Of a stretch of 12,494 nt of DNA, positions 5,822 through 12,494 are shown one piece after another. The number at the start of each line of letters is the position of its first letter. Position 1 is the first letter of the stretch. The position numbers and the translations under genes are program-made. The notes under the pieces were generated by a model. The model did not search any database. It was not told the DNA's origin and was given only the letters and a program-made list of their open reading frames with translations. The stretch is from an uncultured Oribacterium sp. (GTDB taxonomy: Bacteria; Bacillota; Clostridia; Lachnospirales; Lachnospiraceae): positions 1-12,494 of the forward strand of contig CABTMH010000174.1 in NCBI GenBank assembly GCA_902485915.1, read 5' to 3'.

Positions 5822-8800
5822 TTACTCTTCTACATCGGATGTCTTTTTCATTTGTTCATCGTCATCTGAAGTCTCTCCGGATGCATCCGTCTGCTCTTCT
5901 TTTGACTCTCCGGCGTCATCATCCGTCTGTGTGTCTCCTTCGGACTTATCCGCATCTTCCTCCGTCTGTGTATCTCCTTCGGACTTATCTACATCTTCAT
6001 CCGTCTGTGTATTTCCTTCAGACTTATCTACATCTTCATCCGTCTTGGTAGCTCCTTCGGACTTCTCTACATCTTCCTCCGTCTGTGTATCTCCTTCGGA
6101 CTTAACAACATTATCCGTCTTGGTAGCTCCTTCGGACTTAACTACTTCATCCGTACCTTTCTTGCCTTCTGTCATTTCATTTTCATCAGAAGTCGTTACT
6201 TCCTCTGAAGCGCTGTTCTCCGCAGCCTTCGAGGTCGTCAATTTTCCGTCCTTATCGATGATTAGCTCGATCTCCGGATAGGCATCGCCTGCGCTGATCG
6301 TGACGCTCGTATCACCATCCTGATCGAATCCACTGAAGGAGAGAAGTACACTGTCTTTCTGACTTCCGTATGCTTTTTCATACGTATATGGTAAGAAGTT
6401 GTCATCTCCGAAGCTAAAGCTGGATGAAGCGACGGAATAGCTGTGCTCGCCTACCGTAACACACTCGATACTATTTACATAGTTTTCGAGTGCCTGCTCG
6501 CGATCGGAGTCGGAGAGGTCGGTTCCATCCTCGTAGCTAAACTTGATCACATACCCCTTCGTGAAGAAGCCATCTTCCTTTTTAATCGCCTCCGCTGTAA
6601 TCTGAATCTGCGGCTCATCCGGAGTCTCTTCTTCTGCTTCTTTTTTCACCTCAAAGCTACACTTCAGTGGCGCATCTTCATAATACTTCGCATAGATCAT
6701 GAGTTCATAGCGTCCCGGCTGCACCTGATGGAGTGTGAGTGATTTTCCATCCTTCGAAAGCTCATAGTAGACATCGTCCCGGCTGGAAACGCCCTTCGCA
6801 TATACATATCTCGCATCTGTCTCTTCATCCAGCGAGCGGAGGGTCATCGCAGCAACATTTTTCAGGAAATCACCTTCACTACCCTGAACCTCGAACGTCG
6901 CATCGGCATAATAATACTTCTCGGAATCATCCTTCACCGCTGTGAAAGACTCTGCACCCTCATCATACTGGGCCTGCAGGCTGAGCTCTGTTTCCGTGCC
7001 ATGCTCTGTATCATCCTTCGGAATGAAGCTGCTGCTACTCTGGATATCACCTAAAAGTCCATCCTCCAGCACTTCCTTCGCTGTCGCCGGATGATTTGCG
7101 TAGAGTTCACCATACTCCCGATACTGTTCGAACGAAAGCATACGGTCGTTCTCTGTCTTTTCCTCTTCACACTGATCTACATAATCTTCCCAGGTATAGA
7201 GCTCTGTATCTTCCAGACTGTATACTGCATCCGGAATGCCGTTTTCCCACCACTTGATCACTGCAGCTGCGGCATCACAGCTCGTATCGGTATGTTCGAG
7301 GATGTAGGCATTGACCAGAAGATCCGTATCGAAGATCAGATTTGCAGAGATGGCCAGGCTGCCCGAACCGTCACTATCCGTGCTGCCACTGCTGGAGCCA
7401 CCGCTCGTAGCGGAGCTTACGGCATCGACACTGTACGCGTTTCTGCTTTTCCGAATCGTTTTCTTCTCCACAGAAGCTTCCGCCCCGCTCTCCACAGTAA
7501 AGCGCTTCGAGAAGCTCTGGAATCCGTTCGCATAGATCGTCAGTGTATACGTGCCCTTCGTAGCCAGATGATCCGTTTTATCGTTATAAAGCACAAACAG
7601 ATCCTGACTCAGAAGATACCAGTCATCGAACTTCTGAAGTTCTATGATTTCACCACTCGGGTTCTTCAGTGTGACGCGCTCGACCGGAGAAGTGATGCCA
7701 TATACGAGATCACGGACTGCGAAATGCAGATTCTTTCCGGACTGCGGCGTTTCCTTCAGCGTAAGCGTCGGCTTCTTCTCGTTCACCACATGAATCGGAA
7801 CCAGCGTCGTCGCGCCTTTATTCGATGTCACACGTACATAGTAGCGACCATTATTACGGAAATTCGTCTGACCCAGTGGGATGTTCAGCTCGCCTACGTA
7901 GCCCTTTCCATGCGCTACGTTCTTCTTCATCTCGAACTGAAGCTCGCTATTCAGTGTCCTCTTCTGCTCATCGTAAGAAACCAGTGCAAGCTTCTCGATG
8001 CCGTCAAACCAGGTCTTTTCCTCTTCCGTGTTGTAATTAAACATGATGCTCACGGTACCGGTCTCATCTTCCTTCATAACGGCATCCGGTGCATAACTCG
8101 CGTGTGCGGACTTCTTCTCGCCGAGATCATAGCTCGTCTTCGACGGTGTCACACGTACCTTCCCGTCGTCATCATAATTCGTGAGGTAGTAATCCCACAT
8201 CGGAATCGAAGCATGAGCGAGAATTTTCTCTGGAAGATAAGCATCTCCGGTATAGACTGCCGCATCCTCCGCCATGTCATCAGTTTCCGCATCCCTCTGC
8301 GTCGCAGAATCGATCGCCTCTTCACTAAGCTTGATCGTTTCATACTTCGCTGCATCTTCTCTGCTGCTGATCCGGATCGTACCTGGCGTCTTCATCAGTG
8401 CGAGCTTGCCAATGCTTCCATCATCCGTCACCTTCGTAAGTGCATGGCTTACATCTACGCCATCGATGGTGATGACCGTATTATCTGTGGTATACCCATT
8501 CTGGTAAACGATCGGCAGCCACCAGCCGAGAGAATTCACCTCCGTCAGCTTCGTCTTCGCTTCATCGACGAGATCTGCACTTGTCTCGGCTGTATCCGTG
8601 CTGTCGCCTGTATTTCCGGTATCGCCACCATTCTCGTTTCCTCCGTTCTCCGAACCACTGGCACCGGAGCTGCTGTCCGCGGAGCCACCTGTGCTCTCTG
8701 CGGCTGCATTGACCGCCCCTGCACTTGACGCGTAGCCTATCCCTGCGCGAACCTGCACGATACCATATTCATTCTGCCACTGTCCGGCAGCATTTACACT

Positions 8801-9295
8801 ATACCCATCCGGCGTCGTTTCGTTTACATACAGCTGCCCCAGCTTCGTAGCATCTGAAGCCTCGAAATAATAACATCTGCCATCGATCCACTGCCAGCCG
8901 GTGAGAAGCTGACCTGCACCGCCATCCGGCGCTGTACTGAAGAAATACATCTTTCCATCTGCATCCTGCCACCAGCCCTGTCGCATCTGACCTTCTATTC
9001 CATCCGCTGCCGTATTCAGATAGTAACGGCGACCATCCAGCTCCAACCATCCGGTCTGCATCTTTCCACTCAGCGGATCTATATAATACCAGCCGCTCGG
9101 GGTCTGGATCCATCCCTTCTTCAGCGAACCATCTGCATCCTGATAGCTCCATGTCAGACCTTCCTGTATCCACGTAGCAGTCGGCACACTCGGGCCGAAC
9201 GCGCTACCAGCCGCAAACGCAGTGCTGACCTGCGCCGCAGCCAGCACAGCTGCCGTCGCTGCGATCACCGGTCTCTTTACGCCTTTTCGTCTCAT
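5822..9295 (-). CDS. Large secreted cell-wall-binding repeat protein with acidic repeat tail
   Basis: Predicted exported surface or secreted protein of 1157 residues; its ligand is not known. Residues 1-28 form a signal peptide (MRRKGVKRP, hydrophobic Ala-rich core, AFA-AG cleavage). Residues about 47-173 hold four to five Gly/Trp/Tyr-rich repeats (GWIQ..GWYYID, TGWLELDGRRYYL, GWWQDADGKMYFF, TGWQWIDGRCYYF) like choline-binding or CW_binding_1 repeats, suggesting non-covalent wall attachment. A Ser/Gly/Asn linker follows (about 195-245). Several beta-rich regions come next; residues about 508-602, ending GTYTLTIYANGFQSFSKRF, resemble the DUF1533 / hemoblobin-interacting domain, but this is tentative. 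A second Ser/Gly linker is at about 628-648. Residues about 1053-1129 are six KSEG repeats. No LPXTG motif or C-terminal membrane segment is seen, and no enzymatic motif is recognised. The start at 9295 is chosen for its GGAGG site and because the signal peptide begins there. The gene has its own promoter and terminator. Confidence 0.88.
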   Translation of the reverse strand: MRRKGVKRPVIAATAAVLAAAQVSTAFAAGSAFGPSVPTATWIQEGLTWSYQDADGSLKKGWIQTPSGWYYIDPLSGKMQTGWLELDGRRYYLNTAADGIEGQMRQGWWQDADGKMYFFSTAPDGGAGQLLTGWQWIDGRCYYFEASDATKLGQLYVNETTPDGYSVNAAGQWQNEYGIVQVRAGIGYASSAGAVNAAAESTGGSADSSSGASGSENGGNENGGDTGNTGDSTDTAETSADLVDEAKTKLTEVNSLGWWLPIVYQNGYTTDNTVITIDGVDVSHALTKVTDDGSIGKLALMKTPGTIRISSREDAAKYETIKLSEEAIDSATQRDAETDDMAEDAAVYTGDAYLPEKILAHASIPMWDYYLTNYDDDGKVRVTPSKTSYDLGEKKSAHASYAPDAVMKEDETGTVSIMFNYNTEEEKTWFDGIEKLALVSYDEQKRTLNSELQFEMKKNVAHGKGYVGELNIPLGQTNFRNNGRYYVRVTSNKGATTLVPIHVVNEKKPTLTLKETPQSGKNLHFAVRDLVYGITSPVERVTLKNPSGEIIELQKFDDWYLLSQDLFVLYNDKTDHLATKGTYTLTIYANGFQSFSKRFTVESGAEASVEKKTIRKSRNAYSVDAVSSATSGGSSSGSTDSDGSGSLAISANLIFDTDLLVNAYILEHTDTSCDAAAAVIKWWENGIPDAVYSLEDTELYTWEDYVDQCEEEKTENDRMLSFEQYREYGELYANHPATAKEVLEDGLLGDIQSSSSFIPKDDTEHGTETELSLQAQYDEGAESFTAVKDDSEKYYYADATFEVQGSEGDFLKNVAAMTLRSLDEETDARYVYAKGVSSRDDVYYELSKDGKSLTLHQVQPGRYELMIYAKYYEDAPLKCSFEVKKEAEEETPDEPQIQITAEAIKKEDGFFTKGYVIKFSYEDGTDLSDSDREQALENYVNSIECVTVGEHSYSVASSSFSFGDDNFLPYTYEKAYGSQKDSVLLSFSGFDQDGDTSVTISAGDAYPEIELIIDKDGKLTTSKAAENSASEEVTTSDENEMTEGKKGTDEVVKSEGATKTDNVVKSEGDTQTEEDVEKSEGATKTDEDVDKSEGNTQTDEDVDKSEGDTQTEEDADKSEGDTQTDDDAGESKEEQTDASGETSDDDEQMKKTSDVEE
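5906..6139 (-). repeat. In-gene tandem repeats encoding KSEG(x)TxT(D/E) units
   Basis: Six consecutive units begin with KSEG: one of 36 bp and five of 39 bp, encoding patterns such as KSEGDTQTEEDVE and KSEGATKTDEDVD. The unit types partly alternate (ATKTD and TQT forms), which suggests duplication of a two-unit block. A degenerate half unit (GKKGTDEVV) precedes and a decayed acidic Ser/Thr stretch follows. The tail is highly acidic and probably extended or disordered. Copy number is likely to vary between strains. Confidence 0.9.
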
Positions 9296-9302
9296 TTTCT
9301 GT

Positions 9303-9307
9303 CCTCC
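9303..9307 (-). promoter_or_regulatory. Ribosome binding site of the large secreted protein
   Basis: Minus-strand GGAGG lies 7 nt before the ATG at 9295. It sets the start there, rather than at the in-frame ATG at 9316 or TTG at 9325, which have no such site and would put charged residues ahead of the signal peptide. Confidence 0.85.
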
Positions 9308-9324
9308 AATTTTCATTTGTTGCA

Positions 9325-9342
9325 AGTTAGATATCGCTAACT
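9325..9342. promoter_or_regulatory. Second operator-like palindrome AGTTAG-N6-CTAACT
   Basis: AGTTAG and CTAACT are perfect 6-bp inverted arms around CGATAT, just after the predicted transcription start of the secreted protein gene. The core GTTAG-N6-CTAAC geometry is the same as in the palindrome over the -10 box; the centres are 28 bp apart. GTTGC and GCAAC flank it, so the transcript could also fold into an extended hairpin here. Confidence 0.6.
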
Positions 9343-9352
9343 CTTTGGCAAC

Positions 9353-9370
9353 GGTTAGTATATACTAACC
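9353..9370. promoter_or_regulatory. Perfect 18-bp palindromic operator over the -10 box
   Basis: GGTTAGTATATACTAACC equals its own reverse complement. It covers the -10 hexamer and the end of the spacer of the promoter for the secreted protein, so a bound protein would block RNA polymerase. The half-sites GGTTAG/CTAACC resemble those of DtxR-type metal regulators, but the 6-base centre is longer than in the known DtxR box. MarR or TetR families are alternatives. Confidence 0.7.
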
Positions 9371-9385
9371 CCCACTTCTTGTCAA
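9357..9385 (-). promoter_or_regulatory. Strong sigma-A promoter of the large secreted protein
   Basis: Minus strand TTGACA (9385-9380, perfect) and TATACT (9362-9357, one mismatch) with an exact 17-bp spacer. It is the best promoter in the window. The start of transcription is expected near 9350. Confidence 0.85.
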
Positions 9386-9461
9386 TTTCATCCTTGCCAC
9401 CTGCTCTTTCTATTTGTGAACGAAAAGCCGGTGCTACTATTGGCCTATCTACTAAAAATCC

Positions 9462-11153
9462 TTACTTCACCATCTCCTTATATATCTGTGACACAACACT
9501 GGCTATGTTCCTGCTACCGATATATCCAAAGGGGATGTTCTTCTCTCTTACGATCGCCACAAACTTCTTGTAACTGATATGGTTGTTATAATCTGTGAAG
9601 AAGTAGACTTTCTCCTTGCCCTCAAGCATTCCGCTGTTTACTGTCTTATAGGCATCGGGATGAACAAAAAGCCATTCCGGAAATATCTGCTTAAGCTTGT
9701 TCTGCCAGTTCACATGACCGCCTATGATCACGATCCGCTTATCTGCAATAGCCTTTTCCATGTCCGAAAGCTTATCCTCCTCAACCGTATCCTCAGCGTG
9801 TTCAGAGTTATAAACATACTCACGAAGGGCGATCAGCTCATCTCGCTCAGCTGCATATTTCTTAACTAGGCCCTCGGTTTCTTCTGCAGACCGCTTTGCA
9901 TTCCTGTACTGCTCGCGAAGATACCTGTTCTCCTGCTCTTGTTCATTGAGCCTTTTGCGAAGCTCTGCTATCTCAGCCAGATAATCCTCTGCGCTCACAT
10001 CACCTTTGCTGACAGGCGCCACATTTGTAACAGGCTTTTTCTCCGGCTTTTTACTTTTGGCATTCACCGTCATGCTGGCAGGATTAAATATAGCCCCTTC
10101 CACTTCTATTTCATCGATCTCCTCACCGATAAGATATCCAGTCTCATAATCTAAGCTGTCTGCAACATCCGTTAAAGCCGCTGCCAGATCATAGATGTTT
10201 GTATACATCTGAACTTCTTCAAAGGTATAGTCCTTCTTGGGCTTCCAGGTCTTAAGGACAGCAAGCGTACGGATCATCTGCATTCTGAGCCCCATGTCGT
10301 TCTCAAGACAGAGCTTATGGTAGTCCTCAACATATCCATGCCGCCTTAAGCATTTACCAACGAAGTCAGAGACTTCCCAGTATTTTTCATTATTCTTCCA
10401 ATATGAAAGATTCTTCTTATCCTGCTCAGTCAGCCACTTGTCTACCTGCTCCGTACATTCACTAAAAAGGTCATCATCGAAGACTTCATACTCGGTTTCG
10501 TCCTCTTCCTCAGCAAGAAAATCTATCCTTTTATTATTAAGAAGCTTGTACATGAAAGAGCAGTTTTCATGAAGCTGTATCCCCATGAACGGACACATCC
10601 CCATGACTCTACCTATAGAAGGATAGTCACTGTCGAAATCTTCATCCTCTGTCAGTGAAAAAATCTCATCAGGCGAAATAGTCCTGAATCTCTTGAGTCG
10701 GTTATACTCCTTCTTGTGGTAAACCTTATACAGATTCTTAATCAGTTCAAGACAATAATCATCACCGATCTTGGCACCGTTATAGATAAGCCTCATGACA
10801 GCACTCTGCATCGCATCAAGCGGTCTGTTTGCCCTGAAAGACATTTCTCCATACCAGCCCACCTGTTGAAACTCACCAAGCTTACCTCTACACTTCTTAA
10901 GGAAGTCCTGCTCTATCAGAGCAAAGTCAGCCCCCATAGCCGGTGTGATAAAATCCATAAGAAAGAAAAAGCCTACTCCTGTGGTATCGGGTGCAACCAC
11001 GTTTCCGCTCTCCTTACTCAGCATATCCCCAAACATGATAGCTGCCAGCTCTTTTTTCTTCTGAAAATCCACATAATCAGAGTAGTCAACATCGTCTGTC
11101 AGTCCCATATCTCTTTGTTTATCAAAAAACGAATCACTAATCGGTGCTCTCAT
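9462..11153 (-). CDS. Unrecognised protein with coiled coil and possible DUF2325-like C-terminal domain
   Basis: I do not recognise the full protein (563 residues). Residues 1 to about 330 are soluble, mostly helical, rich in charged and aromatic residues, with Cys134, Cys187, Cys198, Cys233, Cys268 and Cys282; no known enzyme motif is seen. Residues about 360-385 are a Lys/Pro-rich linker. Residues about 387-447 form a heptad-like coiled coil (AEIAELRKRLNEQEQENR). Residues about 472-561 start with a hydrophobic strand and GGH (RIVIIGGHVNW) and continue with YFFTDYNNHISYKKF and IPFGYIGSRN. This order resembles DUF2325 (GG-x-aD..sH..y..v). No signal peptide or membrane segment, so probably cytoplasmic. 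GC is visibly lower than the neighbours and arginine is mainly AGA/AGG, unlike CGT/CGC in ptsI, suggesting acquisition. The ribosome binding site AAGGAG lies 11 nt before the ATG. No good promoter or terminator was found. Confidence 0.85.
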   Translation of the reverse strand: MRAPISDSFFDKQRDMGLTDDVDYSDYVDFQKKKELAAIMFGDMLSKESGNVVAPDTTGVGFFFLMDFITPAMGADFALIEQDFLKKCRGKLGEFQQVGWYGEMSFRANRPLDAMQSAVMRLIYNGAKIGDDYCLELIKNLYKVYHKKEYNRLKRFRTISPDEIFSLTEDEDFDSDYPSIGRVMGMCPFMGIQLHENCSFMYKLLNNKRIDFLAEEEDETEYEVFDDDLFSECTEQVDKWLTEQDKKNLSYWKNNEKYWEVSDFVGKCLRRHGYVEDYHKLCLENDMGLRMQMIRTLAVLKTWKPKKDYTFEEVQMYTNIYDLAAALTDVADSLDYETGYLIGEEIDEIEVEGAIFNPASMTVNAKSKKPEKKPVTNVAPVSKGDVSAEDYLAEIAELRKRLNEQEQENRYLREQYRNAKRSAEETEGLVKKYAAERDELIALREYVYNSEHAEDTVEEDKLSDMEKAIADKRIVIIGGHVNWQNKLKQIFPEWLFVHPDAYKTVNSGMLEGKEKVYFFTDYNNHISYKKFVAIVREKNIPFGYIGSRNIASVVSQIYKEMVK

Positions 11154-11238
11154 TATTTCAAACGCTCCTTCAGCCTGTATTTCTTTTCGTCACTGTCAAT
11201 CTGCTTTCACTTACTCCTGACTTTCCAGGCGCACTCAT

Positions 11239-11278
11239 AAAAAAGAGCCATGACATTTTCAAACGTCATGGCTCTTTT
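11239..11278 (-). terminator. Rho-independent terminator of the lysyl-tRNA synthetase gene
   Basis: A 17-bp inverted repeat with one G-U pair (11241-11257 and 11262-11278; core AGAGCCATGAC / GTCATGGCTCT) has a 4-base loop and, on the minus strand, ends in six T. It starts about 7 bp after the stop codon at 11286. The opposite strand also has a T4 tract, so it may act both ways. The rest of the gap to the next gene (11154-11238) holds a ribosome binding site and a lone TTGACA (11199-11194) without a matching -10 box. Confidence 0.92.
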
Positions 11279-11285
11279 CATAGCA

Positions 11286-12494
11286 TCAGTACAGCTTCGC
11301 GCCGGCCGGAATCACATCATCCAGCATCAGGAGATTCAGTCCCTCGTGTCCGTCATACTCATATACGGCGGAGATCAGCATACCCTCAGACGGAATACCC
11401 ATCATCATCCTGGTCGGGAGGTTCGTGATCGCCACACAGGTCTTACCAACCAGCTCCTCCGGCTCATAATACTCGTGGATACCACTCAGGATCGTGCGCT
11501 TCTTATCAGTTCCATCATTCAGTGTGAACTTGAGAAGCTTCTTCGACTTCGGAACGGCCTCACAGGCCTCGATCTTCACCACTCTGAAATCCGACTTTGC
11601 GAAGGTGTCGAAGTCGACGAAATCCTCGAACAGCGGCTCGATCTTTACCTTCGTGAGATCCAGCTGCTCTGCGGCGGTCTCAACTGCAGCTGCTGCCTTC
11701 TCAGCCTTCTTATCCGCATTCAGGCTCTTCATCGTCGGGAAGAGAAGAACGTCACGGATCGCCGGTGTATCGGTCAGCAGCATCACGAGACGATCGATAC
11801 CATAGCCGATACCACCGGTCGGCGGAAGACCGATCTCGATCGCATGCAGGAAGTCCTCATCGGTATGGTTCGCTTCTTCGTCACCGGCAGCCGCCAGTGC
11901 ATCCTGTGCCTTGAAACGCTCACGCTGATCGATCGGGTCATTCAGCTCGGAGTAAGCGTTGCACATCTCACGTCCATAGATATAGAGCTCGAAACGCTCC
12001 ACCTTCGTCGGATCGGAAGGCTTCTTCTTCGTAAGCGGAGAAATCTCTACCGGATGGTCCATGATGAAGGTCGGCTGAATCATCTTCTCCTCACAGAATA
12101 CCTCGAAGAAACCGTTCTCGATGTCACCGATCTTATGGTGTGCTTCATACGGAACGTTGTGCTGATCCGCAAGCGCACGTGCCTCCTCGAGGGTCTTTAC
12201 GGTGTTAAAATCTACACCGCACTCCTCCTTGATGGCATCGGTCATCGTAAGACGACGGAAAGGCTTGCCGAGATCGATCTCGGTTCCCTGGTAGCTGATC
12301 AGCGTCTTCCCACATACCTTCTCTGCGAGGTAACGGAACATGCTCTCGGTAAGCTCCATCATGCCGTTATAATCCGTATACGCCTGATACAGCTCCATGA
12401 GTGTGAACTCCGGATTATGACGGGTATCGACACCCTCATTACGGAACACACGGCCGATCTCAAACACGCGCTCGAGACCACCGACGATGAGACG
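11286..12494 (-). CDS. lysS: Lysyl-tRNA synthetase with C-terminal tRNA-binding domain (5' end beyond window)
   Basis: Class II aminoacyl-tRNA synthetase that charges tRNA-Lys; the 3' 402 codons are present and the frame is open to the window edge. The fragment begins RLIVGGLERVFEIGRVFRNEG (motif 2 region) and continues with RHNPEFTLMELYQAY, VEISPLTKKKPSDP, REMCNAYSELNDPIDQRERF and motif 3 GGIGYGIDRLVMLLTDTPAIRDV. The normal LysRS core ends near fragment residue 255. An Ala/Lys-rich linker then leads to about 115 more residues (VDFDTFAKSDFRVVKIEACE, LTILSG-type ILSGIHEYYEPEEL, CVAITNLPTRMMMGIPSEGM) that form an EMAPII/Trbp111-type OB-fold, as found at the C-terminus of many MetRS. This appended domain should increase tRNA affinity. 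No frameshift is seen between the parts. The internal GTG at 12467 is not a start. Confidence 0.95.
   Translation of the reverse strand, partial: RLIVGGLERVFEIGRVFRNEGVDTRHNPEFTLMELYQAYTDYNGMMELTESMFRYLAEKVCGKTLISYQGTEIDLGKPFRRLTMTDAIKEECGVDFNTVKTLEEARALADQHNVPYEAHHKIGDIENGFFEVFCEEKMIQPTFIMDHPVEISPLTKKKPSDPTKVERFELYIYGREMCNAYSELNDPIDQRERFKAQDALAAAGDEEANHTDEDFLHAIEIGLPPTGGIGYGIDRLVMLLTDTPAIRDVLLFPTMKSLNADKKAEKAAAAVETAAEQLDLTKVKIEPLFEDFVDFDTFAKSDFRVVKIEACEAVPKSKKLLKFTLNDGTDKKRTILSGIHEYYEPEELVGKTCVAITNLPTRMMMGIPSEGMLISAVYEYDGHEGLNLLMLDDVIPAGAKLY

Noticed and set aside
5822..5910. Search for an LPXTG sortase signal at the C-terminus of the secreted protein
   Set aside because: The protein ends in an acidic hydrophilic stretch without LPXTG, hydrophobic segment or basic tail.
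5906..6139. CRISPR-like regular repeats
   Set aside because: The units are contiguous, in frame and without unique spacers; they are coding tandem repeats.
5703..6281. Plus-strand Ser/Val/Cys-rich repetitive open frame
   Set aside because: It is the reverse-strand reading of the KSEG repeat tail; its repeats mirror those of the real gene.
7091..8728. Plus-strand 545-codon open frame inside the large secreted protein gene
   Set aside because: It is antisense to a gene with clear signal peptide, repeats, promoter and ribosome binding site; the composition is atypical and no start signal is evident.
9296..9325. Longer N-terminus of the secreted protein from the TTG at 9325 or ATG at 9316
   Set aside because: It would place the start inside the second operator/hairpin and bypass the GGAGG site that is ideally spaced to the ATG at 9295.
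11194..11199. Perfect TTGACA as promoter of the 563-residue orphan
   Set aside because: No acceptable -10 hexamer lies 16-18 bp downstream, so it was not called a promoter.

Overview
This 12.5 kb window looks chromosomal, from a Gram-positive anaerobe of the Clostridia, most likely Lachnospiraceae. The evidence is the protein similarity I recognise, GC near 50%, strong GGAGG-type ribosome binding sites, sigma-A-like promoters, and a secreted protein with glycine/tryptophan-rich cell-wall-binding repeats. All seven convincing genes lie on the minus strand. The long plus-strand reading frames are shadows of these genes.

Read in the direction of transcription (high to low coordinates): (1) 12494-11286 is the 3' part of a lysyl-tRNA synthetase gene with an appended OB-fold tRNA-binding domain. 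It is cut by the window edge and closed by a strong terminator. (2) 11153-9462 is an AT-richer orphan gene of 563 residues with an unrecognised N-terminal region, a coiled coil and a possible DUF2325-like C-terminal domain. Its AGA/AGG arginine codons contrast with the PTS genes and suggest acquisition. (3) 9295-5822 encodes a 1157-residue secreted protein: signal peptide, cell-wall-binding repeats, Ser/Gly linkers, beta-rich domains and an acidic 13-residue tandem repeat tail. Its near-consensus promoter carries a perfect 18-bp palindrome over the -10 box and a second palindrome of the same geometry just downstream. (4) 5612-4263 encodes a MATE-family efflux transporter with its own promoter and terminator. 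(5) 3865-61 is a tight operon, ptsH-ptsI-nagB-nagA. It joins the general phosphotransferase proteins HPr and Enzyme I to N-acetylglucosamine-6-phosphate deacetylase and glucosamine-6-phosphate deaminase.

The operon makes a coherent pathway. Enzyme I and HPr energise PTS import of amino sugars, NagA removes acetate from GlcNAc-6-P, and NagB converts GlcN-6-P to fructose-6-P plus ammonia. No sugar-specific EII is visible here. HPr keeps His15 but has Lys at position 46, where the regulatory Ser normally sits, so classical HPr(Ser-P)/CcpA signalling should not run through this copy. A cre-like site nevertheless lies upstream of the promoter.

The most novel-looking items are the 563-residue orphan, the secreted repeat protein with its twin operators, and a GGGGTC-T-GACCCC palindromic repeat between the MATE gene and the pts-nag operon. 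I see no tRNA, rRNA, CRISPR array or complete mobile element.
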